From Deinococcus sp. (lineage in GTDB: Bacteria; Deinococcota; Deinococci; Deinococcales; Deinococcaceae), in contig JAUNHF010000142.1 in assembly GCA_030524065.1 (NCBI GenBank), forward strand, positions 1 through 5,243: a stretch of DNA of 5,243 nucleotides. Reading direction: 5' to 3'. Below the pieces are notes generated by a model, which was given only the letters and a program-made list of their open reading frames with translations, did not search any database and was not told the origin of the DNA. The translations under genes and the position numbers were made by a program. Below are positions 1 through 5,243 of this stretch, one piece after another. Position 1 is the stretch's first letter, and each line of letters begins with the position of its first letter.

Positions 1-127
1 ACCCGGCCAGCCACTCCTCCGAGATGCCGGGGCGCAGGGTCCGGTACAGGTTTGGGGTATGCGCCGCGTACCAGCAGTCCAGGCGGCGCAGAATCTCGGG
101 CAGTGGGGGAGTGAGCTGCGCCGCCAC
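1..127 (-). CDS. SMI1/KNR4-like protein, N-terminal fragment (runs off the left edge)
   Basis: About 42 codons are visible, reading from a GTG at 127-125 toward position 1, where the gene leaves the window. The translation includes LPEILRRLDCWYAAHTPNLY followed by RTLRPGISEEWLAG. This matches the opening of SMI1/KNR4 (SUKH-type) domains: a helix with an aromatic-rich 'W..AH.P' stretch, then 'L.PG.SEE' leading into the next helix. In bacteria such proteins are often small and soluble; some are immunity proteins of polymorphic toxins, many have no known role. GTG 127 was chosen because GGAGG lies 5 nt upstream. An in-frame ATG at 142-140 would add five residues and overlap the permease gene by 14 nt, but has no Shine-Dalgarno. 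The gene follows the permease by 1 nt, so co-transcription is likely. The family call rests on a short fragment and no toxin gene is visible. Confidence 0.6.
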   Translation of the reverse strand, partial: MAAQLTPPLPEILRRLDCWYAAHTPNLYRTLRPGISEEWLAG

Positions 128-128
128 C

Positions 129-2315
129 TCAGCCTCCCACATGCACAATCGGGCGGCGGTCACGGTCCGGCTCGGCGCGGCGCAGGATTTCACGGGTGAT
201 GGGCGGCACGTCGCCGCGTCCGCCCACGATAAAGTCCAGCAGCAGGTGGGCTGGGTCTTCTTCGGTCCAGCGCATATAGACCTGCGGCGGGGCGCCCTGG
301 CCGCGTAGGTGCAGCAGCAAGGCGGCCACCGTATTGGGAATGCTGGAGCCGCGTGCCTTCAGCACGCCATAAGGCCCCACCATCGTTCCGGTCACTTCCA
401 CCACGTTGGCAAACTCGCTGGCATCGTCTACCTCCACTTCCAAGAAGATAAACGGCTCCTCGGCAGGCAGGTGGACCATCTGCCGCACGCGCATCTCCTG
501 CTTGCTGTATTCCTCCAGGCTGGTGCGCCCCGGATGGTGCGACACGAAGCGCAGGGGGCGCAGCGGAATCTGCGCCAGTACGCCCCGTGCCGAGTCGTCC
601 AGCTGCACGCTGCTGACGCGCAGCTCAAACGAACGCGAAATCCGCGAGCTGATGCCGATGGTCAGTACCAGGGCGATAAACACCAGGGCGATATAGAGGC
701 CCTTGGGGTCGCTCAGCACTGTCACGGCGCTGGTGTACACGAAAATCAGGCTGATCAGCCCGAAAAGAAGGGCCTCGGTGCGGTGCCGGCGGCGAACGGC
801 CATCAGGGCCACTGCGATGGCGGCGCTGGTCATCATCGCCAGCACGCCGGTGGCGTAGGCCGCCGCCTGATTGTCCACGTTGGCGCGGAAGCCCACGGTC
901 ACGGCCAGCGCGATCAGGGTATAGATCAGCACCAGCGGGCGGTGGGCGCGGCTCCACTCGGGGGCCATGCCGTAGCGCGGCAAGAATCTGGGCACGATGT
1001 TCAGCAGCCCGGCCATGGCCGAGGCTCCCGCAAACCACAGGATCAAGATGGTGGCAGCGTCGTAGGCGGTGCCAAAAGTCTCGCCCAGGTGTTCGTGCGC
1101 CACGTAAGCCAGGGCGCGGCCATTGGCCTTGCCGGCCGGGGCCTCGACCTCTACCAGGGTGGTGGGGCCAGCCGGCGTGACCTTGACGCTCAGTTCCACC
1201 GGCCCGCCTACAGTCTCGGCGGGAAAGCGGTAGCTGCCGGTGCGCTCCGCCGGCACCTGAAAGGCGTAGATGTCACGCGGCGCGGTCTGCGAGTCCAGCG
1301 GAATGTTGACCACGGCGGCGCCGCGCTGCAAGTCTTCGGTGCTCACTTCGGTGGAGTAGCTGGTTTCGGCCCAGAATTCGTGGCGCGGAATCAGCAGGGT
1401 CGTGACCAGCGAGGAACTGACCAGCATCACGCTCATGATCAGCGCGGCGGTGGTCAGCAGCTTTTTCCCGTTGCGGATGCGGCCAGTGGGCTGGGCTTCG
1501 GTGTCCTGCGGGTCGCCCTTGACCAGCGGCATCACCACCACGCCCGTCTCGAAGCCCGACAGCCCCAGCGCCAGCTTGGGAAACACCAGCAGCGCTGCCC
1601 CCAGCAGCGCCAGCGGCGAGCCGAAGCCCTGGGCCAGCGCCAGTTTCCAGTTCTCGATCAGCTCGGGCTGCGCGGCAATCAGGGCAAACCCCTTGACCAC
1701 CACTGCCAGGCTGAGCGCCAAATAGGCTGTGACCAGCACCACCGCGATACCGATGGCTTCTTTGAACCCCCGCAGAAAGACGCCGGCGAGCAGCAGCAGC
1801 AGCACCACGGTCACGCCCAGCTGCTGGCCTTCCAGCACGCCGCTGACCAGCGGGTTCTCGACCAGGTGGGCCGCCGCGTCCGCCGCCGAAAGGGTAATGG
1901 TAATGATGAACCCGGTCGCTACGAACCCGATCAGCACCAGCACCAGCAGTTTGCTCGGCCAGTACGAAAGCAGCCGCTCCAGCATGCTGATCGAACCGTC
2001 ACCGTGCGGGCTTTCCTCGGCCACGCGGCGGTACATCGGCAGCGCGCCGAACAGCGTAACCAGGACCAGCACCAGGGTTGCCAGCGGGGCGACGGCGCCC
2101 GCGGCCAGCGCCGCGATGCCCGGCTGATAGCCCAGCGTAGAGAAGTAGTCCACCCCGGTCAGGCACATCACCTTCCACCAGGGCTCTTTCAGCTCGCGCC
2201 TGTGCGCCGTTTGCCCGTCTTCATCGCCTTCGGGCGGCTCCTGCGAGTCTTCTTGCAACAGCCAGCGCGAAAGGCGAGCTTGGAGAGGGTGGGGTAGGCG
2301 CTTGGGGCGTGGCAT
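129..2315 (-). CDS. APC-superfamily permease with a cytosolic C-terminal domain (amino acid or K+ transporter-like)
   Basis: A 728-residue integral membrane protein. Twelve hydrophobic segments can be placed at about residues 52-75, 77-97, 121-146, 165-182, 187-212, 235-264, 287-309, 418-440, 460-476, 484-506, 513-533 and 538-556. Positive clusters (KGDPQ..RIRNGKK at 266-285, RRRHR at 508-512) fall on the inner side, as expected for an APC/LeuT fold with both ends in the cytosol. Helix 1 carries a broken [13 protein letters not shown] motif and helix 6 has SGFETG, the usual substrate-binding breaks. The block [10 protein letters not shown] to PRYGMAPEW (395-454) is, from memory, a conserved core of proteins annotated as 'amino acid transporter' or APC permease. 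Residues 311-394 form an extra outer loop. Residues 558-728 are soluble and mixed alpha/beta, ending in a WTEEDP and [11 protein letters not shown] segment. The helix 1 tyrosines recall KUP/KimA potassium carriers, so K+ is an alternative; the substrate is unknown. The start ATG 2315 lacks a Shine-Dalgarno. The downstream SMI1/KNR4-like gene is likely in the same operon. Confidence 0.85.
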   Translation of the reverse strand: MPRPKRLPHPLQARLSRWLLQEDSQEPPEGDEDGQTAHRRELKEPWWKVMCLTGVDYFSTLGYQPGIAALAAGAVAPLATLVLVLVTLFGALPMYRRVAEESPHGDGSISMLERLLSYWPSKLLVLVLIGFVATGFIITITLSAADAAAHLVENPLVSGVLEGQQLGVTVVLLLLLAGVFLRGFKEAIGIAVVLVTAYLALSLAVVVKGFALIAAQPELIENWKLALAQGFGSPLALLGAALLVFPKLALGLSGFETGVVVMPLVKGDPQDTEAQPTGRIRNGKKLLTTAALIMSVMLVSSSLVTTLLIPRHEFWAETSYSTEVSTEDLQRGAAVVNIPLDSQTAPRDIYAFQVPAERTGSYRFPAETVGGPVELSVKVTPAGPTTLVEVEAPAGKANGRALAYVAHEHLGETFGTAYDAATILILWFAGASAMAGLLNIVPRFLPRYGMAPEWSRAHRPLVLIYTLIALAVTVGFRANVDNQAAAYATGVLAMMTSAAIAVALMAVRRRHRTEALLFGLISLIFVYTSAVTVLSDPKGLYIALVFIALVLTIGISSRISRSFELRVSSVQLDDSARGVLAQIPLRPLRFVSHHPGRTSLEEYSKQEMRVRQMVHLPAEEPFIFLEVEVDDASEFANVVEVTGTMVGPYGVLKARGSSIPNTVAALLLHLRGQGAPPQVYMRWTEEDPAHLLLDFIVGGRGDVPPITREILRRAEPDRDRRPIVHVGG
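133..137 (-). promoter_or_regulatory. Shine-Dalgarno site for the SMI1/KNR4-like gene
   Basis: On the minus strand GGAGG lies inside the last codons of the permease gene, 5 nt before GTG 127. It supports GTG 127 over the upstream ATG 142 and suggests translational coupling with the permease, whose stop codon (131-129) lies between the site and the start. Confidence 0.6.
1131..1385 (-). other. Extracytoplasmic insertion in the permease (residues 311-395)
   Basis: This part of the permease gene encodes about 85 mostly hydrophilic residues between predicted helices 7 and 8, which in an APC fold is the outer loop EL4. The stretch is rich in alternating beta-type sequence ([17 protein letters not shown]) and in Pro, Thr and Gly, and could fold as a small beta domain. 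It has no cysteines and no motif I recognise. By recall, related permeases have only a short loop here; that comparison was not computed. Confidence 0.5.
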
Positions 2316-2324
2316 AACCCCGCA

Positions 2325-2330
2325 AGTATT
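2325..2330 (-). promoter_or_regulatory. Candidate -10 box for the permease gene
   Basis: Minus-strand AATACT lies 9 nt before the permease ATG and resembles TATAAT at four positions. No good -35 is seen; TTCCTT at 2353-2348 has a 17-nt spacer but a poor match. Transcription from here would start within a few bases of the ATG and give a leaderless or near-leaderless mRNA, consistent with the absence of a Shine-Dalgarno. This is a weak call. Confidence 0.35.
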
Positions 2331-2375
2331 CGCTTCCTACCACCGGAAAGGAAGGGGTCCGCTGCGCCCAGGCTG

Positions 2376-2390
2376 ACCAAAAAAAGTGGT
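2376..2390. repeat. Small inverted repeat around an A-tract at the middle of the divergent spacer
   Basis: ACCA (2376-2379) and TGGT (2387-2390) are inverted copies flanking a 7-nt centre, with a seven-A run at 2379-2385. The run is centred at 2382, the exact midpoint between the two start codons (2315 and 2449). It could be a shared regulator site or a bent A-tract, but four-base arms can arise by chance. Confidence 0.3.
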
Positions 2391-2413
2391 GAACTGGACG
2401 CCCACCCTTTGTT

Positions 2414-2436
2414 GGCGTCGCCTGACAGAGGCGGCC
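2414..2436. repeat. Imperfect palindrome overlapping the aceE promoter
   Basis: CGCCT (2419-2423) and AGGCG (2429-2433) pair perfectly around a 5-nt centre, GACAG. The outer GGC (2414-2416) and GCC (2434-2436) extend this to eight matched pairs with a 2-nt bulge. It covers the expected -35 and spacer of the aceE promoter and ends immediately before the -10 box, so it is a candidate operator. High GC content raises the chance of random matches. Confidence 0.35.
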
Positions 2437-2442
2437 TAGAAT
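2437..2442 (+). promoter_or_regulatory. -10 box of a leaderless aceE promoter
   Basis: TAGAAT matches TATAAT at five of six positions and ends 6 nt before the aceE ATG, so transcription should begin at or next to the A of the start codon. The -35 is weak: TTGGCG at 2412-2417 has a 19-nt spacer. The purine-rich GAGGCGG at 2428-2434 is too far from the ATG to serve as a Shine-Dalgarno and lies upstream of the -10 box. Confidence 0.6.
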
Positions 2443-2448
2443 GCTCTT

Positions 2449-5163
2449 ATGACCCATCTTCCTGCCATCCCTCCCCGCGTGCGGCTCCCCGACGAGCAGC
2501 GCGAGGAGCTCAACAAGCTGGAAACCCGCGAGTGGCTCGACTCGCTGGCCTATGTGCTGGCCGACGGTGGCCGCAAGCGCAGCGCCGAACTGCTGGAAGC
2601 CCTGGACGCCTGGGCCTACGACCGGGGCGTGCCCATCGAGTACAAGCAGAACACTCCGTACATCAACACCATCTCCTCGGGCCGCCAGCCCGACTACCCC
2701 GGCGACATGGAGCTGGAACGCCGTATCCGCAACATCATCCGCTGGAATGCCGTGGTGATGGTGATCCGCGCCAACAAAGCGTCCGACGGTATCGGCGGGC
2801 ACCTGGCCTCCTACGCCAGCTCCGCCGAGCTGCTGGAAGTGGGCTTCAACCACTTTTTCCGTGGTCTGGACGCCGGCAAAGACCGCGACCTGATTTTCTT
2901 TCAGGGCCACATCAGCCCCGGCATCTACGCCCGCTCCTTTTTGGAGGGCCGCTTTGACGAGGGCCGCCTCAACCGCTTTCGCCGCGAGCTGAGCCCTGAA
3001 GGCCCAGGCCTCAGCTCCTACCCGCACCCCTGGCTGATGCCCGACTACTGGGAGTTCCCCACCGTTAGCATGGGCCTGGGCCCCTTGCAGGCCATCTATC
3101 AGGCCCGCTTTATGAAGTACCTGGAAAACCGGGGCCTCAAGGAAAAGGGCAACGGTAAGGTCTGGGCGTTCATGGGCGACGGCGAGATGGATGAGCCGCA
3201 GTCGGTGGGCGGCATCCGTTTCGCCGCTTACGAGAACCTCGACAACCTGATTTTTGTGCTGAACGCCAACCTCCAGCGCCTGGACGGCCCAGTGCGCGCC
3301 AACTCCAAGGTGATTCAGGAGTTCGAGGCGCTGTTCCGTGGTGCCGGCTGGAACGTGATCAAGGTGGTCTGGGGCGGCAAGTGGGACGAGCTGCTCACCA
3401 AAGAAGGCGCTTCGCTGATTATCCAGCGCTTCGAGAAAATGGTGGACGGTGAGTCGCAGCGCTACGCCGCTTTTGGGGCCAAGGAGCTGCGCGAACAGTT
3501 CTTCAACACGCCCGAGCTGCAACAGCTGATTGCCGAGTGGCAGGATGACGACCTCGCGCAGCTCAACCGTGGCGGCCACGACGTGCAAAAGGTGTACGCC
3601 GCCTACAAAGCCGCCACCGAGCACCAGGGCAGCCCCACGGTGATTATTACCCGCACCGTCAAGGGCTACGGCCTGGGCGAGAGCGCCGAGGCCCGCAATG
3701 TGGCCCACCAGGTCAAGAAGCTGGACTTTGACGCCATGAAGGCGCTGCGCGACCTGCTGGAGATTCCCCTGACCGACGAGCAAGTCGAGCACCTGGAGTT
3801 CTACCACCCCGGCGAGGACAGCCCCGAAGTGAACTACGTGCAGGCGCAGCGTGAGAAGCTGGGCGGCTTCGTGCCGGCCCGCCGCGTGGAGTACCCGCAC
3901 CCCACCGTACCCGACGGCAAGTTTTACGAGGAGTTCTCGGCAGGCAGCGGGGAGCGCGAGGTCAGCACCACCATGGCCGCCGTGACCATCATGTCCAAGC
4001 TGCTGCGCGACAAGCAAATTGGCAAGTTCGTGGTGCCCATCGTGCCCGACGAGGCCCGCACCTTTGGTATGGACGCGCTGGTGCCCCGCGTGGGCATCTA
4101 CTCGCCGCGCGGCCAGACCTACACCCCCGTGGACAGCGGCTCGCTGATGTACTACAAAGAAGCGGTTGACGGTCAGATGCTTGAAGAAGGCATCACCGAA
4201 GACGGCGCGATGGCGTCGTGGATCGCTGCGGGCACGGCCTACGCCCACTTTGGCGTGCCCACCATTCCCTTTTTCATGCTGTATTCCATGTTCGGCATGC
4301 AGCGCGTGGGCGACCTGGTCTGGGCTGCCGCCGACCAGCGCGCACGCGGCTTTATCCTGGGGGCCACTGCCGGGCGCACCACCCTGGCCGGCGAGGGGTT
4401 GCAGCACCAGGACGGCAACAGTCACCTGCAAGCCTACGTGGTGCCCAACCTCAAGACCTATGACCCGGCCTTTGCCTACGAGCTGGCGGTCATTTTTGAG
4501 CACGGCATTCAGCGGATGTTTGTGGACGGCACCGACGAGTTCTACTACGTGACCGTAGACAACGAGAACGAGGTGCAGCCTCCCATGCCCGGAGACCATG
4601 AGCGGGTGCGTGAGGGCATCGTGCGCGGAATGTATCTGTTCCAGCCCAGCGCCGAAGACGCCCAGCACCGCGCCCAGATTCTGGCCAGTGGCCCGGCGAT
4701 GGGCGCCGCGCAGAAAGCCGTAGAGATGCTGAGGAAGTACGGTGTGGCCGCCGACCTGTGGAGCGTGACCTCTTACAAGGAACTGCACCAAGACGCCCTG
4801 CTGACCCAGCGCTGGAACATGCTGCACCCCACCGAGGACGCCAAAGTGCCTTATGTGGCCGAGCAGCTGAACGAGGAAACGGCCCCCGGCGTGCTGGTAT
4901 CGGTCAGTGACTATGTCAAGCTGGGCGCCGACGGCCTGAACGGGCACCTCAGCCGCAAGCTGTGGACCCTGGGCACCGACGGCTTTGGCCGCTCCGAAGC
5001 CAGAACCGAACTGCGCGATTTCTTCGAGGTGGACGCTGAGCATGTGGTGCTGGCAACCCTGTACGCCCTCAAGGCAGAAGGCCAGCTGGGCGGCGAAGTG
5101 GTGGCGCAGGCCATTGCCGAGCTGGGCCTTGACCCCGAACGGGAAGCGCCCGTTTTCCGCTGA
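2449..5163 (+). CDS. aceE: Pyruvate dehydrogenase E1 component, homodimeric type
   Basis: A 904-residue thiamine diphosphate enzyme that decarboxylates pyruvate and passes the acetyl group to lipoyl-E2 in the cytosolic pyruvate dehydrogenase complex. It aligns by eye with E. coli AceE (887 residues) along its whole length. The N-terminal [10 protein letters not shown] (24-33) is the usual opening; [14 protein letters not shown] (88-101) starts the first transketolase-like domain. The ThDP/Mg motif GDGEMDEP (243-250) with N272 and N274 in [10 protein letters not shown] is intact. Active-site equivalents seen are H118, H154, H420 (mobile loop, NVAHQVKK), D534-E535, E584 (E. coli Glu571) and H653. 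The second domain is about 500-700 and the C-terminal domain about 715-904. E. coli GHSH is GNSH here (656-659), a small change near the active site. ATG 2449 fits both the conserved N-terminus and the promoter; no Shine-Dalgarno is present. The gene is followed after 77 nt by a second start, presumably aceF. Confidence 0.98.
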   Translation: MTHLPAIPPRVRLPDEQREELNKLETREWLDSLAYVLADGGRKRSAELLEALDAWAYDRGVPIEYKQNTPYINTISSGRQPDYPGDMELERRIRNIIRWNAVVMVIRANKASDGIGGHLASYASSAELLEVGFNHFFRGLDAGKDRDLIFFQGHISPGIYARSFLEGRFDEGRLNRFRRELSPEGPGLSSYPHPWLMPDYWEFPTVSMGLGPLQAIYQARFMKYLENRGLKEKGNGKVWAFMGDGEMDEPQSVGGIRFAAYENLDNLIFVLNANLQRLDGPVRANSKVIQEFEALFRGAGWNVIKVVWGGKWDELLTKEGASLIIQRFEKMVDGESQRYAAFGAKELREQFFNTPELQQLIAEWQDDDLAQLNRGGHDVQKVYAAYKAATEHQGSPTVIITRTVKGYGLGESAEARNVAHQVKKLDFDAMKALRDLLEIPLTDEQVEHLEFYHPGEDSPEVNYVQAQREKLGGFVPARRVEYPHPTVPDGKFYEEFSAGSGEREVSTTMAAVTIMSKLLRDKQIGKFVVPIVPDEARTFGMDALVPRVGIYSPRGQTYTPVDSGSLMYYKEAVDGQMLEEGITEDGAMASWIAAGTAYAHFGVPTIPFFMLYSMFGMQRVGDLVWAAADQRARGFILGATAGRTTLAGEGLQHQDGNSHLQAYVVPNLKTYDPAFAYELAVIFEHGIQRMFVDGTDEFYYVTVDNENEVQPPMPGDHERVREGIVRGMYLFQPSAEDAQHRAQILASGPAMGAAQKAVEMLRKYGVAADLWSVTSYKELHQDALLTQRWNMLHPTEDAKVPYVAEQLNEETAPGVLVSVSDYVKLGADGLNGHLSRKLWTLGTDGFGRSEARTELRDFFEVDAEHVVLATLYALKAEGQLGGEVVAQAIAELGLDPEREAPVFR

Positions 5164-5175
5164 CAAAGGGGAGAC

Positions 5176-5204
5176 GGGAGCATAAAGCTCTGCCGCCGGC
5201 TCCC
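5176..5204 (+). other. Potential hairpin between aceE and the next gene
   Basis: GGGAGC (5176-5181) can pair with GCTCCC (5199-5204) around a 17-nt loop. The GAGC within the left arm can instead pair with GCTC at 5187-5190 around ATAAA, so two mutually exclusive folds are possible. No T-run follows, so this is not a typical terminator; it could be a partial attenuator or an mRNA processing or stability element. Confidence 0.4.
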
Positions 5205-5226
5205 CCCTCCAACTTCCACTTTCTCC

Positions 5227-5233
5227 TAAGGAG
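5227..5233 (+). promoter_or_regulatory. Shine-Dalgarno site for the downstream gene (probably aceF)
   Basis: TAAGGAG lies 7 nt before the ATG at 5241, a near-ideal ribosome binding site and a contrast to the site-less aceE start. It forms the right half of the palindrome CTCCTAAGGAG (5223-5233), so it could be masked by a short local hairpin. Confidence 0.85.
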
Positions 5234-5240
5234 TTCCAAC

Positions 5241-5243
5241 ATG
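5241..5243 (+). CDS. aceF: Start codon of the next gene, presumably pyruvate dehydrogenase E2 (dihydrolipoyl acetyltransferase)
   Basis: Only the ATG is inside the window. Its reality rests on the strong Shine-Dalgarno 7 nt upstream and the 77-nt same-strand spacing from aceE. The E2 identity is inferred only from the usual aceE-aceF order of homodimeric pyruvate dehydrogenase operons; no protein sequence is visible. Confidence 0.6.

Larger units (their letters stand above)
2316..2448. promoter_or_regulatory. Divergent promoter region between the permease gene and aceE
   Basis: This 133-bp spacer separates two start codons pointing away from each other, so it must hold the promoters of both. 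It contains a run of seven A at 2379-2385, two short inverted repeats (2376-2390 and 2414-2436) and a -10 candidate at each end. I see no small gene or rho-independent terminator in it. Confidence 0.8.

Noticed and set aside
24..308. A 94-codon plus-strand open frame at the left edge
   Set aside because: It lies antisense to the end of the permease gene and the SMI1/KNR4-like start, has no ribosome binding site and gives an Arg/Ala-rich, domain-free product.
309..2297. A 662-codon open frame antisense to the permease
   Set aside because: The translation is dominated by Gln, His, Gly and Arg with no domain or membrane pattern, which is the typical shadow of a hydrophobic GC-rich gene. The opposite frame has a coherent 12-helix membrane protein.
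2422..2427. CTGACA as a -35 box for aceE
   Set aside because: It is close to TTGACA, but lies only 9 nt from the TAGAAT -10 box. A 17-nt spacer would place the -10 over the start codon and the transcript start inside the gene.
2447..2463. Possible radiation/desiccation response motif (TTATG at the aceE start)
   Set aside because: Only the first half, TTATG, matches the palindromic motif known from Deinococcus; the CATAA half is missing. The TTATG is explained by the start codon. The similar TTATG at the permease start also lacks the second half.
2221..5166. A 981-codon open frame antisense to aceE, extending across the divergent spacer into the permease start
   Set aside because: The protein has no recognisable domain and is rich in His, Gly, Val and Ala as expected from reading a GC-rich gene backwards. 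The aceE frame it mirrors is full-length and highly conserved. Its length is a by-product of codon bias suppressing antisense stops.
5176..5210. Rho-independent terminator after aceE
   Set aside because: The hairpin arms are followed by C-rich sequence with no T-run, and a strong Shine-Dalgarno and ATG follow closely, which fits read-through into the next gene.

Overview
The window is high-GC bacterial DNA and most probably comes from a Deinococcus or a close relative. Three things suggest this: a homodimeric AceE-type pyruvate dehydrogenase E1 directly followed by the start of what should be the E2 gene, a divergently transcribed large APC-type permease, and an aceE start with no Shine-Dalgarno but a TAGAAT -10 box only 6 nt upstream. 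That last layout is typical of the leaderless mRNAs that are common in Deinococcus. The genus assignment is inference from architecture and recall; no database comparison was made.

Layout, left to right. At the left edge on the minus strand is the 5' end of a small gene with an SMI1/KNR4-like N-terminus (about 42 codons visible). It begins 1 nt past the stop of, or overlaps, a 728-residue APC-superfamily permease gene, also on the minus strand (129-2315). The two probably form one operon. A 133-bp divergent promoter region (2316-2448) follows. It has no terminator and no obvious gene. It holds a leaderless-type promoter for aceE, a weaker candidate for the permease, and two short inverted repeats, one of which sits almost exactly at the midpoint. 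Then comes aceE (2449-5163, plus strand), complete with all the expected thiamine diphosphate and active-site residues. A 77-nt gap with hairpin potential and a strong Shine-Dalgarno leads to an ATG on the last three bases, presumably aceF (dihydrolipoyl acetyltransferase).

Functionally, aceE and aceF encode the E1 and E2 parts of the pyruvate dehydrogenase complex, which converts pyruvate to acetyl-CoA. The permease has a 12-helix APC/LeuT-type layout, a cytosolic C-terminal domain and an unusual extracytoplasmic insertion of about 80 residues between helices 7 and 8. Its substrate cannot be read from the sequence. No mobile element, CRISPR array, tRNA or rRNA is visible. Nothing here amounts to a clearly new multi-gene system. 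The most interesting points are the inserted domain in the permease, the leaderless aceE start, and the structured spacers.
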